A stretch of DNA of 64,000 nt, taken from JAFDZV01 sp964455525. Its GTDB lineage: Bacteria; Bacteroidota; Ignavibacteria; OLB7. Under the pieces are notes generated by a model. The model made no database searches. It saw nothing but the letters and a program-made list of their open reading frames with translations, and was not told where the DNA came from. Where the stretch lies: positions 298,698 to 362,697 of the forward strand of contig CAYVWR010000005.1 in assembly GCA_964455525.1 (NCBI GenBank), given 5' to 3'. Positions 7,883 to 16,683 of this stretch are shown here, piece by piece (positions within the stretch are counted from its first letter, which is position 1; each line of letters opens with the position of its first letter). A program made the position numbers and the translations under genes.

Positions 7883-9754
7883 TCAGCGCATAGTCGGGCG
7901 ATCGTTATCGTGCCCATCGCGGTGGTGGCATGCCTCATATTTAACAAATGCCTGGATCACGGCTGCCTGTTCCATGCCTTCGTTGATTAACCGATAGGAG
8001 CCTGCCGCCGCCGGGATCACGAAGGTCTCGGCGTAATTGAACCGTCGTTGCGTTCCATCGGCGGTTTTCAGGACGATGGAGCTTCCCCGGACAAGATTGA
8101 GCACATGGCAGGTATTATCCGTTTCCACAGCGATTTCCCGATCGAACTCCAACCGGCGCACATCGTAGAAATGTTCCGCATGCGTCGGCAGATGCACGAT
8201 CCGCCATCCATTCCCTTGGGCAATTGTTGCCGGTTTTGAGACGAACTCTCTGGTGATGCGCTCTCCCTTCCGATCGAAATAAAGATTTTCGTATGCGCGC
8301 GCGATGTTCAGCGGCCGGAGATTTCCCTCCAGATCGCGGCGGAGCCAGTCGTACATCTTGAAGGTGAAGATATAGGGTGTAGCGCTGATCTCCAGCACCA
8401 GATTATTTGTGCCGGAGCAGTGGATGGTGCCGTTCGGTATCAGAAAAAGGTCGCCGCGATGTGCCGGCTCGGAGTGTATGAACCGGTCTGCCTCGATCGG
8501 CGTTCCATCACGCTGGCTTTGTTCCAGCTCGCGGCGGAATTCATCCGGGTCGATCCCATCGCGGAACCCGAGATAGACCCGTGCTCCCGGCTCGCAGTCG
8601 AGGATATAATATGTTTCATCCTGGGTACAGCGTTCGCCGAAGTGCTCCCTGATATAGCCGGTGCGGGGATGGCACTGGATGCTCAGGTTGCCGCCGCCAT
8701 AGGTGTCAAGAAAATTGAAGCGGATCGGGAATTCCGTGCCGAACCGTTCGGCACATCCTCCAAGCACCTCGGGGCCTCGGTGGAACATGAGGAAGTCGAA
8801 CGAGACCTCCAGCAGAACACCGTCGCTGTGCAGTGCCAGGCCGTTCTCCGGGGCTATCATCTCGAACGACCATGCATAGTTCGGGGTGTCCTGCGGCAGT
8901 TCCGGCATATGGCGCTTGATCCATTGGCCTCCCCACGGTCCAGGCTCGAACCAGGGGCGGGGGCGAATCACCGAGCGGCTCATGGCGTCGAGCGCGGCGC
9001 GAAGATCGCATCCGTCCGCCCAGGCGGGTTCAGCCGGACGTTGCTCATCGACGATGGTGCCAATATGGGGGAGAACGCGCCTTTTATGCCGGTTCAGGGC
9101 GGGCCAGTCCACGAAATAGAAGCGTTTATACATCTCCTTTGCCGGCTCGCAGCGGCTGGCGCCAAGGTTCCGAATCACCCCGGAGCGGGAGCGGAACTGA
9201 ATCTCGTTCTTGGGAAGATCAACATAGAGAAGATGCCCATCCCATCCGGCGAGCGCTGCGCCGCTGCCGTAGATGATGTTCATTGCGGCGGCAGGGTCGG
9301 GGCGGAGCGCCAGCAGCTGTTCAGGGTCGAAGAAATCGCCCAGTTCTCCTGTGAACAGCGTCCCCCAGAGCGGGTCATTGCCGCCGAGGTAGGGCTGTAT
9401 CAGCGTTGTGAGTTCCTCGTCGGAACGGGCCGCATCGTCGATACTGGTCCAGTGTGCCTGCACCCCAAGCGTGCGCAGCTCCCTGTCGAGCGATTCGCGG
9501 AAGAACTCCCAGAGCACGCCACCATAGCCATCAATGACAAGCACGGGATGTGAGGCGAGACGGCGTGCAAGCGACTCGAAGCCAAGCCCGATCCGGCCGC
9601 TTCCGATTGGAAATGCCGGGTAGATATCGTAGCAACCCGGATCGGTTGGGGGATGAAACACAGGGGCCAGCTTCTGTGTGGTCCTGCGGAACATGCCGGT
9701 GCGTACGGCATTGATCTCCTGGCTCGCCCTCTGCCGTATCCTCTGGTGCTTCAT
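7883..9754 (-). CDS. Class I mannose-6-phosphate isomerase-like protein with N-terminal extension
   Basis: A 623-residue protein. The C-terminal 340 residues are a type I phosphomannose isomerase: LSIQCHPRTGYIREHFGE carries the QxHP metal/substrate motif and LFLIPNGTIHCSG the second conserved strand, followed by the small C-terminal cupin. The N-terminal ~280 residues are a separate domain (VLVIDGYGGVLWEFFRESL), resembling the kinase-like N-terminal part of long bacterial 'class I mannose-6-phosphate isomerase' proteins but with no intact P-loop. Expected reaction: interconversion of mannose-6-P and fructose-6-P. Its ATG overlaps the stop of the upstream cupin gene by four bases (ATGA), so the two are translationally coupled. 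Confidence 0.75.
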   Translation of the reverse strand: MKHQRIRQRASQEINAVRTGMFRRTTQKLAPVFHPPTDPGCYDIYPAFPIGSGRIGLGFESLARRLASHPVLVIDGYGGVLWEFFRESLDRELRTLGVQAHWTSIDDAARSDEELTTLIQPYLGGNDPLWGTLFTGELGDFFDPEQLLALRPDPAAAMNIIYGSGAALAGWDGHLLYVDLPKNEIQFRSRSGVIRNLGASRCEPAKEMYKRFYFVDWPALNRHKRRVLPHIGTIVDEQRPAEPAWADGCDLRAALDAMSRSVIRPRPWFEPGPWGGQWIKRHMPELPQDTPNYAWSFEMIAPENGLALHSDGVLLEVSFDFLMFHRGPEVLGGCAERFGTEFPIRFNFLDTYGGGNLSIQCHPRTGYIREHFGERCTQDETYYILDCEPGARVYLGFRDGIDPDEFRRELEQSQRDGTPIEADRFIHSEPAHRGDLFLIPNGTIHCSGTNNLVLEISATPYIFTFKMYDWLRRDLEGNLRPLNIARAYENLYFDRKGERITREFVSKPATIAQGNGWRIVHLPTHAEHFYDVRRLEFDREIAVETDNTCHVLNLVRGSSIVLKTADGTQRRFNYAETFVIPAAAGSYRLINEGMEQAAVIQAFVKYEACHHRDGHDNDRPTMR

Positions 9755-10143
9755 TCTCCCCGGCCCGGTCTGTTATAATCGTCATCGTAGCGGGTGATAT
9801 CCTCCTGCTGCCAGTTGCCGAACGCCACTTCCAGCACCCGGACACGCCCTCCGGTGCTGCTCAGGCGATGCCGCTGACCGGCCGCAATCCAGAACTCCTC
9901 GCCTGCGGTTGCATGGTGGATCTGGTCGCCGATCTGTATTGCCGCCCCATCATCAAGCACGATCCATAGCTCGGCACGTCCGGTGTGCGACTGAAGGCTG
10001 AGACGTTCCCCCGGCTCTACGATCATCATACTGACCGTGACATCCTCATTGAATGCATACTGCGAGTAGCTGCCCCAGGGACGCCTGCCCCGTCTGATCT
10101 CCGGTTGTTCGGAGGGAATCGGCTTTGTGATATAGTTGGGCAT
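9751..10143 (-). CDS. Cupin, phosphomannose isomerase type II-like
   Basis: A 130-residue single cupin domain. RRPWGSYSQY, then VEPGERLSLQSHTGRAELWIVLDDG and FWIAAGQRHRLSS form the beta-barrel with the usual His/Glu metal ligands. This matches the C-terminal isomerase domain of bifunctional GMP/PMI proteins and free-standing type II PMI cupins. The frame continues nine codons upstream to 10170, but the ATG at 10143 fits the family N-terminus better. Its stop overlaps the start of the long isomerase gene, so two different phosphomannose isomerase folds are made from one message. One of them may have a different sugar substrate. Confidence 0.75.
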   Translation of the reverse strand: MPNYITKPIPSEQPEIRRGRRPWGSYSQYAFNEDVTVSMMIVEPGERLSLQSHTGRAELWIVLDDGAAIQIGDQIHHATAGEEFWIAAGQRHRLSSTGGRVRVLEVAFGNWQQEDITRYDDDYNRPGRGE

Positions 10144-10470
10144 CGTTAATCGGTTGGAACTGGTCGGCATGGATTTTCGGCAGCGATGGTTGCGGGATGC
10201 CGATACGGAAGCAAAAGATATGCTCTCCGGCGCTAACTACCGAAACCATACCACAAACGGCTTTCGTTGAAGCTTGGCGATGAATGTACCGGTGTGGGTG
10301 CATGCTGCACGCTGTGCATGCATCATCGGATTTTGCTATACTTGCGCGGGGAGGCCCTGGCCTCCGGCCCTTCCGTACTCCCGGCGCACATCTACGGCGC
10401 TCGCCTGGCGAGCCATCTCCGGCAACCGGGCTGCAATGTCGGCAACAATCAAACAGAGCAAGGATAACTC
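10144..10470 (+). promoter_or_regulatory. Intergenic region with an extended -10 promoter
   Basis: The 327-base gap between the divergent cupin and the secreted-protein gene holds an extended -10, TGC-TATACT (10334-10342), with no good -35. Continuing to TATACTTG, it is one base away from the Bacteroidota TAnnTTTG box. It would start transcription about 120 bases before the ATG at 10471. Nothing else is recognisable here. Confidence 0.4.
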
Positions 10471-11025
10471 ATGTGCCGTTTCGTCTCGGTTCTTTTTCTG
10501 GGTCTTATCTCGATTGCCCTGGGCTTCGGGTCCGCCTCCGCCCAATCGGCCGGCGATGCCATGACTCTTGGACGGATGGGGACCGTGACCTTTACGCTCG
10601 ATGGCCGAACCCATACCTCCAGTGTGCGGGCCTATATGGTTGATGAGGTTCTCTTTCTCAACGGCATCTGGGTGCAGGATAGCACCGTGCGGTTCGGACG
10701 GGCAGGGCTGGCCTCCACGTTCCTCCTTCGTTTCAAGGGAGCCGTCGGCAGCCATCCGGTTGTTGTAAGCAAGGAGGCCGATGCCGGTGCAGGGGCATTG
10801 CTCTCGATTCTCTACGGTGGCAGCGTGGCAGGCAGGATGTACGAGATCCTTCGTTCCGACGCAAAGGGGGGAGAGGGGAATGTGGTGGTAAACACCTTGA
10901 GCGGCGATAACGCTACCGGTACGTTCGAGCTTACTGCATACGATAAAAACGATCCCGACAAGAAGAAACAGGTGGTCGGCAGTTTCGAGGTGGACTTCAA
11001 GAAGATTGGGGGCGAGCGGAGATAA
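10471..11025 (+). CDS. Secreted protein, unknown
   Basis: A 184-residue protein with a signal peptide (hydrophobic SVLFLGLISIALGFGSASAQ; cleavage after SASA). The mature part is beta-rich, with GTVTFTLDGRTHTSS at about residue 36 and GTFELTAYDKNDPDKKKQVVGSFEVDFKK at the end, like periplasmic DUF6252-type beta-sandwich proteins of Bacteroidota. That likeness is weak. It lies alone between divergent metabolic genes. Role unknown. Confidence 0.6.
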   Translation: MCRFVSVLFLGLISIALGFGSASAQSAGDAMTLGRMGTVTFTLDGRTHTSSVRAYMVDEVLFLNGIWVQDSTVRFGRAGLASTFLLRFKGAVGSHPVVVSKEADAGAGALLSILYGGSVAGRMYEILRSDAKGGEGNVVVNTLSGDNATGTFELTAYDKNDPDKKKQVVGSFEVDFKKIGGERR

Positions 11026-11191
11026 CCGCATTGTGCGCGCTTGTGGCTCTCTGGTTTATGGTGTTCCCGTGGAGATGCCCGCATCCTGTAGAGCGCAAGG
11101 GGCATCTGCGGGGCGGTCGGGATGAGGTCCGTCTTGTGCCAGAGGGGTGGTTGCAACCGGCGTCTGGCTGTGTGGGGCGGCGTACGTTATG

Positions 11192-11788
11192 TTATGGCCG
11201 CTGCTCCCGCTTTACCATCTCGGGGCGTCCGTGGCGTTGCCGTACGATGTGGCGGAAATTGCGTTCGGCGATTGTTTCGTAGTCGTGTCCTGCCTGTGCC
11301 GGGAAGACGCCGATATATACCAGCGGCTCTGTTCCGGTGTTGATCGTCCGGTGGGCGGTATATCCCGGCACATACACCATGCCGTGCGCCTCAAGCGGCA
11401 GAATGGAGCTGTCGCCGGTGGTCTCATTTTCCAGGAGCATCAGGCCACGGCCCTGCAACCCGATATAAACCTCGGCTGCCGGACGCCAGGAGTGGAGGTG
11501 GCCTTTGGTCATGTAATATTCATCGCCGATCATTCCCGGCATCAATGTGCCGATCCCATAATGCAGTCCACCTTCTCCTTTGTCCGTATCAATGGTGTGA
11601 ACCGTGTAGATGATAGGATCGCCGTTGTCGAGCGCCTGCTCATAGGCAGTGGTATCGGCAAAGAGGCCGCGCAGGTCGCTTAGTCTGCGCACAACGCGGG
11701 GCACCCCTTCAATGGAGCCGGTGACAGGGTCGAACCGGGCGACCTGGTGGGGAAACGATGCCATCTCCTGCTGTGGTGTGCTGCTCAT
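11192..11788 (-). CDS. Glucose-6-phosphate isomerase, cupin type
   Basis: A 198-residue cupin of the archaeal-type PGI family (interconverts glucose-6-P and fructose-6-P). The metal-binding core is YYMTKGHLHSWRPAAEVYIG, where KGHxH and the downstream Glu are the conserved ligands, with a third His in VPGYTAHRTINTG. Length and motif order match family members. It is a metal-dependent enzyme unrelated to the ordinary Pgi. A second start at 11764 is possible. The sugar-kinase gene upstream (11827-12822) is transcribed in the same direction with a 38-base gap, so the two form a probable operon feeding glucose units into glycolysis. Confidence 0.85.
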   Translation of the reverse strand: MSSTPQQEMASFPHQVARFDPVTGSIEGVPRVVRRLSDLRGLFADTTAYEQALDNGDPIIYTVHTIDTDKGEGGLHYGIGTLMPGMIGDEYYMTKGHLHSWRPAAEVYIGLQGRGLMLLENETTGDSSILPLEAHGMVYVPGYTAHRTINTGTEPLVYIGVFPAQAGHDYETIAERNFRHIVRQRHGRPEMVKREQRP

Positions 11789-11826
11789 GGTCTCTGTTTA
11801 GGTGTATGGAAAGGGCGCATCACGGC

Positions 11827-12822
11827 TCAGCGCGATGCTGGGAATTCCCGGAGCGATGTCCCTATCCGTTCCATCGTCATGCCATCTATCGGCACTCCGG
11901 CAAGCTCCAGCGCAAGGATGCCTGCTCCTATCGATGGTGGCATCATCGGCTCGATCACCGATGCATGGGGAAGATGGCTTGTTATCGCCAGGCCTACACA
12001 TTCGCGATACCGATTATCGGCAAAAAGCCCGCCGATCGTCACGATCGCATGGGGGCGATCCTTCCAGCCAAGCTGTGCTGCGACTGCCGTGGCCATAAGC
12101 CCAAGCTCGTCGGCTCCTCGCTCCACGATGGCGGTTGCGCTGCGATCGCCATCGTTCCAGGCATGCAAGACAAGCGGCGCGAGCGCTGCGATCTCCATGC
12201 GCGAATGGCGCTTGTGCTCGATGACCCGGAGAATATCGTTGATATCCTCCAGGCCGAGCGCCCTCATAAGCAGAACGGAAAGCATGGTTGGTTCGGCACG
12301 TGCGTCGGCAGCCCTGGTGATCGCCACCAGCCCTTGCAGTCCCAGCCAGTAGCCGCTTCCACCGTCGTCCAGAAGGCCCCCCCAACCCCCCGATCGCCAC
12401 CATTGTCCGTCCCGTTTCCGTCCGTAACAGGACGATCCCGTTCCGGCGATCAGCGCTATTCCTTCTTCACCCGCCAGCCCGCCGACAAGCGCCGTACGGA
12501 TATCGTGGTCGATGCCGAGCGTTGCGGCAAGATCAAGCTGGCACGCGATCGCCTCGATTGCAGCACGGTCGGCCGGGGAGGCCACGCCTGCCATGCCGAG
12601 AAATGCCGCTGCTGCCGGGCGCTGTGCCAGCCCAGCGGTGCGATAGGCCCCGGCAACCGCGGCACGGATGTTTTCCCGTGCGTTCTCGATGCCCACACTC
12701 TGGTAGTTCGATGCGCCTGCGTTTCCGATGCCGAGAACCCTTCCGGCATCGTCGAGCAGGGCGGCGCGGGTATGGGTGCCACCTCCATCAATGCCGAGAA
12801 CGAGCCTGCGTTGTTGACTCAT
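11827..12822 (-). CDS. BadF/BadG-family sugar kinase (N-acetylglucosamine kinase-like)
   Basis: A 331-residue ASKHA-fold kinase. RRLVLGIDGGGTHTRAALLD is the phosphate-1 loop, IALIAGTGSSCYGR the phosphate-2 loop, and GGWGGLLDDGGSGYWLG the family's GD-GSG segment (here DDGGSG). ATIVTIGGLF-type adenosine motif lies near residue 270. These match the BadF/BadG/BcrA/BcrD family branch that contains glucosamine and N-acetylglucosamine kinases rather than benzoyl-CoA reductase activators, because no Fe-S cysteines are present. The start at 12822 is chosen because the upstream extension has no family resemblance. It is probably co-transcribed with the cupin isomerase. Confidence 0.75.
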   Translation of the reverse strand: MSQQRRLVLGIDGGGTHTRAALLDDAGRVLGIGNAGASNYQSVGIENARENIRAAVAGAYRTAGLAQRPAAAAFLGMAGVASPADRAAIEAIACQLDLAATLGIDHDIRTALVGGLAGEEGIALIAGTGSSCYGRKRDGQWWRSGGWGGLLDDGGSGYWLGLQGLVAITRAADARAEPTMLSVLLMRALGLEDINDILRVIEHKRHSRMEIAALAPLVLHAWNDGDRSATAIVERGADELGLMATAVAAQLGWKDRPHAIVTIGGLFADNRYRECVGLAITSHLPHASVIEPMMPPSIGAGILALELAGVPIDGMTMERIGTSLREFPASR

Positions 12823-13240
12823 GGCTCTGCGTGTTCGTGTGCATGATCGTGATAGGGGGGCGTATCGTCTCAGGGGCATGGTATGGCTGTGATCGGCGAT
12901 TTCCCCGACGTGTTGCATCGGGATGGCAGCCATGCGGCAGTGCTGCCGCTGAAACGATTTTTCTGACGTACAGAGGCTCAGTCGTCCGGCGGAGTATCGT
13001 ATTGATATGCCGCGGCGTTACCGTGCCGCTCCTGCAACGAGAGGCCCCATGAATATACGGAGCGTGTTGCTCCCGTTTATAACCTCTGCCGGGATGGCAG
13101 CGCTGCCGCCATGCTGTGGAGCGCCATATCCATGCTGCTGCATCATGATGCAGGAATGTCCGTAGTTTTGCTTCCGCCGGTACGTTCCGGTGCGGTGATG
13201 GCTGGCTGAACATGCACAGATAAGCAAGGGAAGGTGTTAC
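12823..13240. other. Intergenic stretch with one possible small ORF
   Basis: No annotated-size gene is visible. The stretch holds a 7-bp G+C hairpin (12934-12949) followed by a short T run on the plus strand with no gene before it, and a 38-codon Cys-rich frame at 13049-13165 listed separately. Confidence 0.4.
13049..13165 (+). CDS. Possible 38-residue Cys-rich peptide
   Basis: ATG to TAG, 38 codons. The first 18 residues are hydrophobic enough for a minimal signal sequence (MNIRSVLLPFITSAGMAA) and the remainder has six cysteines in the clusters PCC, PCCC and EC. A purine stretch (cgagagg) lies 8 bases ahead. It sits 75 bases before the DUF3592 gene on the same strand. There is no homologue I can name; chance is a real possibility at this length. 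Confidence 0.2.
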   Translation: MNIRSVLLPFITSAGMAALPPCCGAPYPCCCIMMQECP

Positions 13241-13687
13241 GTGAAGGCTCTGTTCTGGACGTTTTTTTTCGTCGGTTTCGTCGCGGTGATTATTGCCGTG
13301 TATTTTGGGGCGGACTCCTATCTGTTTGTGAACGGTGCCCGGCAGGCATCCGGCATTGTCGACAAGTTGGAGGAGAGGGGAAGGACCGGTGAGCAAGGCC
13401 AGTATGTTCTTGAAGCGCCACGGATAAGCTTTACGGTGGCCGATGGTTCCATCATCCGTTTTACGTCGGGTTCCAGCTCCTATCCTCCTGCCTTCAAGGA
13501 AGGGGATCGTGTTGCGGTGCTATATCGGCCGGAGCAGCCGTATGATGCGCGCATCGACTCGTTTATGGATCTGTACTTCACTTCGGCGGTTGCCGCCAGC
13601 ATCGGCATTGTCTTTATCCTCGGCGCACTTCTTGTCAGGCGATTCGATCGCAAAGGCTGGGGGCTTTACAGTCGGACGAGGCGTTGA
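13241..13687 (+). CDS. DUF3592-family membrane protein
   Basis: A 148-residue protein with a GTG start preceded by a ribosome binding site (gggaagg). It has two membrane helices, at about 4-25 and 112-132, with the intervening domain outside the membrane. That domain holds the DUF3592 signature: SGIVDKLEE, a strand PRISFTVADGSIIRFTSG, then EGDRVAVLYRPEQPYDARID. The family is widespread and of unknown function. The tail after the second helix is basic and cytoplasmic. Confidence 0.8.
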   Translation: MKALFWTFFFVGFVAVIIAVYFGADSYLFVNGARQASGIVDKLEERGRTGEQGQYVLEAPRISFTVADGSIIRFTSGSSSYPPAFKEGDRVAVLYRPEQPYDARIDSFMDLYFTSAVAASIGIVFILGALLVRRFDRKGWGLYSRTRR

Positions 13688-13772
13688 GCGATCGAGCGTA
13701 TAAATACCGGAGGTGGTGAGGCCGCTTCGCCTGTCTTCCGATCGTCCCTTCTCTCGGGATGGGTTCTTATAC

Positions 13773-14159
13773 TCAGTAGAGTCTTATACGGATGATCTCG
13801 ATGAGGATCACCCCCCCGATAACCAGCAGCACTCCCTGAGCAATTCCACGTTGTTTCCGCCGGAGCATGTTATCAAGCGAGATGCCGATCATCAGCAGGG
13901 TGATCGGCAGACAGATGCCAAAGAGGAGCGGTTCCGGCAGGCGTCTGAACAGCGTGGTGAGCGCGGGCATGGCGAGTATCCATACTACCAGGCTAAAAAG
14001 GCCGCCGAGAACAGCCGGGCCGACCGTATTGTGTTCCTCCTCGGGGATCTCCTCCACACCATCGGCCATCATATTCTCGTCGTCGTTCATCTCCGGTAGT
14101 GTCTCGTCGCCATGTGCCATCTGAATCTCGTGCGATTGTTGTATTGGTTGCAGAACCAT
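13773..14159 (-). CDS. Small membrane protein with an acidic N-terminus
   Basis: About 128 residues. The N-terminal 45 are acidic and probably disordered (MNDDENMMADGVEEIPEEEH). Helices at about 53-70, 78-93 and 104-125 follow, separated by short basic loops (MLRRKQRG). Starts at 14159 or 14117 are both possible. No family recognised. It is convergent with the DUF3592 gene. Confidence 0.5.
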   Translation of the reverse strand: MVLQPIQQSHEIQMAHGDETLPEMNDDENMMADGVEEIPEEEHNTVGPAVLGGLFSLVVWILAMPALTTLFRRLPEPLLFGICLPITLLMIGISLDNMLRRKQRGIAQGVLLVIGGVILIEIIRIRLY

Positions 14160-14537
14160 CGGGGGTATCCGCCTGAATCTTCTGCTGTGCAGTATCACGC
14201 ATGGATGGATCGGGACAGGTGGGCCACATTTTGAGGCCACAATCATAGCACCCGCATGGATGCTGGTTGCCCTGGCGAGGACGGCCGGTTCTGGGTCTTA
14301 TAGCCGGACATTCCGGTGCCGATTCAGGAGCATATGTCGGCATGCAGTGCGCGGAGTGCTTGCGTGCTAGCCAGGCGCCGGGCGCGTAGTGGCAGGAGCA
14401 TCTCTCCGCATGGACCTCTGATATGCTCATGCAAGGCGGTGGAGTGGCCATGTGATCTGTCTGCCGATCGTCGGTGGAACACGCTGCTGTGTTCCAGTTG
14501 GCAGCCGTTCGGTATCGGGCATGCCAATGCCCGCATT
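14160..14537. other. Intergenic stretch without recognisable genes
   Basis: About 380 bases between two leftward genes. All open frames here are short and lack starts with ribosome binding sites or any family resemblance. I see no convincing hairpin terminator, so transcription from the ROK gene could run on. Confidence 0.4.
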
Positions 14538-15509
14538 CTACGCAGATGGTTCCTGTTCGTTCATCGCCAGGATTGCGGCGCCGACGATACCTGCGTCGTT
14601 GAAGAAGCGTGCGGTTCGCAGTTCTACGCGCGAGGCCAGAGATTTCAGCACACGTAGGCGGAGCGAGCGCCGGGCCGGCTCCAGCAGATAGCGATCCGCA
14701 CGCGACATGCCGCCTCCCACCACTACCAGGCTGAGATCGCAGAGATTCAGCGCCGAGGCAATGCCGGCGCCAAGTATCTCACCCATCTCCGCCAGAAATT
14801 CCTGTGCAAACCGGTCTCCCGCCGTCGCCGCCTCGTCCAGGGTTCTTGGGCTTAATTCCTCGCCTGCTGCCACCATTGCATGCAGCATGGTATCCGGGGA
14901 GCGCTGCATCCGGCTTTTTGCCAGCTCCGACATATAGCGCTGGCCGATATATGCTTCCAGGCATCCTCGCGAGCCGCAGTTGCAGAGCTGGCCATGCATA
15001 TCGATCGTGATATGGCCAATCTCACCGGCACCTCCGCCTGCCCCACGCCATATCTGGCCGTTATTGATGATACATCCTCCAACGCCGGTTCCAAGCGTCA
15101 CAAAAAGGAAATCCCGTTCGTTGCTTCCGGTGCCCGCATGAGCCTCGGCATAGGCCGCCACGTTGGCGTCGTTCTCCACGGCTATCGGGAGCGTGGTGCC
15201 CAGAAGGGGGCGCAGGCGCTCTGCTACCGGCACAACTTCCCAGCCGGGGAAGTTGGGGGGATAGGATATCTCTCCGCGGTTGTTGATAACGCCGGGCACA
15301 CCAAGCCCGATCCCGACAATCGCCTCTGCGCCCAATGCCAGAAGCGGAGCGATGGTATCGGCAATGCGGCGCAGCAGGATGGCCGGCCCATCACCGGCAT
15401 GGGTGGGGACATTGGTTTGGTGAAGGATGGTCCCATCGTATCGTACAATGCCGCATTTGATGGAGGTGCCCCCCACATCCACCCCGATTGCTATCGGTCC
15501 GCCATTCAT
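14538..15509 (-). CDS. ROK-family glucokinase
   Basis: A 323-residue ROK kinase that phosphorylates glucose or a related hexose with ATP in the cytoplasm. AIGVDVGGTSIKCGIVRYDG is the phosphate-1 loop. ENDANVAAYAEAHAG contains the catalytic Asp, and TLGTGVGGCIINNGQI the phosphate-2 loop. GEIGHITID then CNCGSRGCLEAYIG form the ROK zinc site (CxCGxxGCxE complete). VVVGGGMSRADRYLL is the adenosine motif. Length is standard. Its ATG overlaps the stop of the FtsB/DivIC gene by four bases, so the two are translationally coupled even though their functions differ. Confidence 0.9.
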   Translation of the reverse strand: MNGGPIAIGVDVGGTSIKCGIVRYDGTILHQTNVPTHAGDGPAILLRRIADTIAPLLALGAEAIVGIGLGVPGVINNRGEISYPPNFPGWEVVPVAERLRPLLGTTLPIAVENDANVAAYAEAHAGTGSNERDFLFVTLGTGVGGCIINNGQIWRGAGGGAGEIGHITIDMHGQLCNCGSRGCLEAYIGQRYMSELAKSRMQRSPDTMLHAMVAAGEELSPRTLDEAATAGDRFAQEFLAEMGEILGAGIASALNLCDLSLVVVGGGMSRADRYLLEPARRSLRLRVLKSLASRVELRTARFFNDAGIVGAAILAMNEQEPSA

Positions 15510-15841
15510 TCATCCACCTTATAGATGGTTTCACCCGGGCGGACCATGCCATAGCGCTCGCGGGCAAGCCGCTCCACGGCGGTTGTATCCGCTTTGATAC
15601 GGGCGATCTCCATCTTCAGAGAGTCGCTCGTAGCGCGGTCGCGATACAGACCTCTATGAAGCGATGAGACCTCCGATTCCAGCTCAAGGCGTTTGAGAAC
15701 CCCACGATTGCCAAAGGTAAGGATGACAAGCAGAGGGATCGCAACAAGAGCTGCATAGAGTATCTTGCGCCGTAGCGTCAGAGGGCGCGGGCGAAATCGG
15801 CGATGGAATCGGAATCGTTTCATCATATGCTGTGATTGCAA
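15506..15841 (-). CDS. FtsB/DivIC-type septum formation initiator
   Basis: A 111-residue bitopic membrane protein: a basic cytoplasmic N-terminus (KRFRFHRRFRPRPLTLRRK), one helix at about 28-45 (LYAALVAIPLLVILTF), a coiled coil at about 50-90, and the C-terminal ERLARERYGMVRPGETIYKV box diagnostic of FtsB/DivIC. In the family it links FtsL and FtsQ in the divisome. Starts at 15826 and 15823 are alternatives. It is coupled to the downstream ROK glucokinase gene. Confidence 0.85.
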   Translation of the reverse strand: MQSQHMMKRFRFHRRFRPRPLTLRRKILYAALVAIPLLVILTFGNRGVLKRLELESEVSSLHRGLYRDRATSDSLKMEIARIKADTTAVERLARERYGMVRPGETIYKVDE

Positions 15842-16014
15842 CTGCCGTGGACAGAAGAGATACAGACAGAAGAGATGCCCGATGGAATGATATGCTGCAA
15901 CGGTCTGCCCGGACGAATGGATATCGCCGGGGAGTTCTCTGTATGGCGCGCCTTCGGCCGATCCGCCTCAACCATGGTCACACGCGATAGCCTCTCTCAT
16001 TCCGCCGGTTGATT

Positions 16015-16383
16015 TCAGATCTCCCCATCCCCACCGGTGCTGCTCGATTGCTCGGTGTTATCCTGACCGAGAGCGTTGAATTCCCCCATATCGTTCATCT
16101 CGTCAAAGATCTCCTTGATCTCGCTTTCGGCCGGGTCGTCCTCCTGTGGCAGATCCCAGATCGTATGCACGCCATCGGGATCATCCACGGTCGGCTCCAG
16201 ATGTCCATCCTCGGCTACAATGGAAATGTTGTAGCGCTGATCTTCTCCGAACGTGATGTAATAATCATCACCATTGGTCATGGCTGCTGCCAGCTCATCG
16301 ACCGAAAGTCTGCTTTCATCCTCAGCGACCAGGTGGGTGATCGTCCCATGATCGTCGGTAAGGATTCTTACGATTTCAGGCAT
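16015..16383 (-). CDS. DUF3892-like small acidic protein
   Basis: A 122-residue soluble protein. The first 75 residues match the DUF3892 layout: VRILTDDHGTITHLVAE, SVDELAAAMTNGDDYYI, then DGVHTIWDLP near the end of the domain. The C-terminal 45 residues are acidic, rich in Ser/Gly and probably disordered. The start at 16383 is preferred over the ATG five codons upstream. Family function unknown. Confidence 0.6.
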   Translation of the reverse strand: MPEIVRILTDDHGTITHLVAEDESRLSVDELAAAMTNGDDYYITFGEDQRYNISIVAEDGHLEPTVDDPDGVHTIWDLPQEDDPAESEIKEIFDEMNDMGEFNALGQDNTEQSSSTGGDGEI

Positions 16384-16670
16384 TGTTCTGTTTCCCATTA
16401 CCGTTACTGTAGTATCTGCACGGCCTGGTGCCGTAGAGCTGAACGGTATCGCAAAAGCTGCGCCACCAGCAGGGCCGGTTCAAAACAACGGCCACGGCTT
16501 TGCGTCCTCATCTGCTGTGGAACGGGGGCGGGTGTTTCCGGGCGATTGCCCATATTTGTGGCTGCCGGAGGCTTCCATATCCCTTTCCGTCATGCTCATC
16601 CCCCGCGGCATGGCACGGTTGTGCCACTATCCTGAGCAGCGGGATACGATAAAAACTTCGTCCAAACATA

Positions 16671-16675
16671 AGGAG
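16671..16675 (+). promoter_or_regulatory. Ribosome binding site deciding a GTG start
   Basis: AGGAG, 8 bases before the GTG at 16684. It fixes the start of the HMA-domain lipoprotein, whose signal peptide begins exactly there. Confidence 0.7.
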
Positions 16676-16683
16676 AAAACAGC

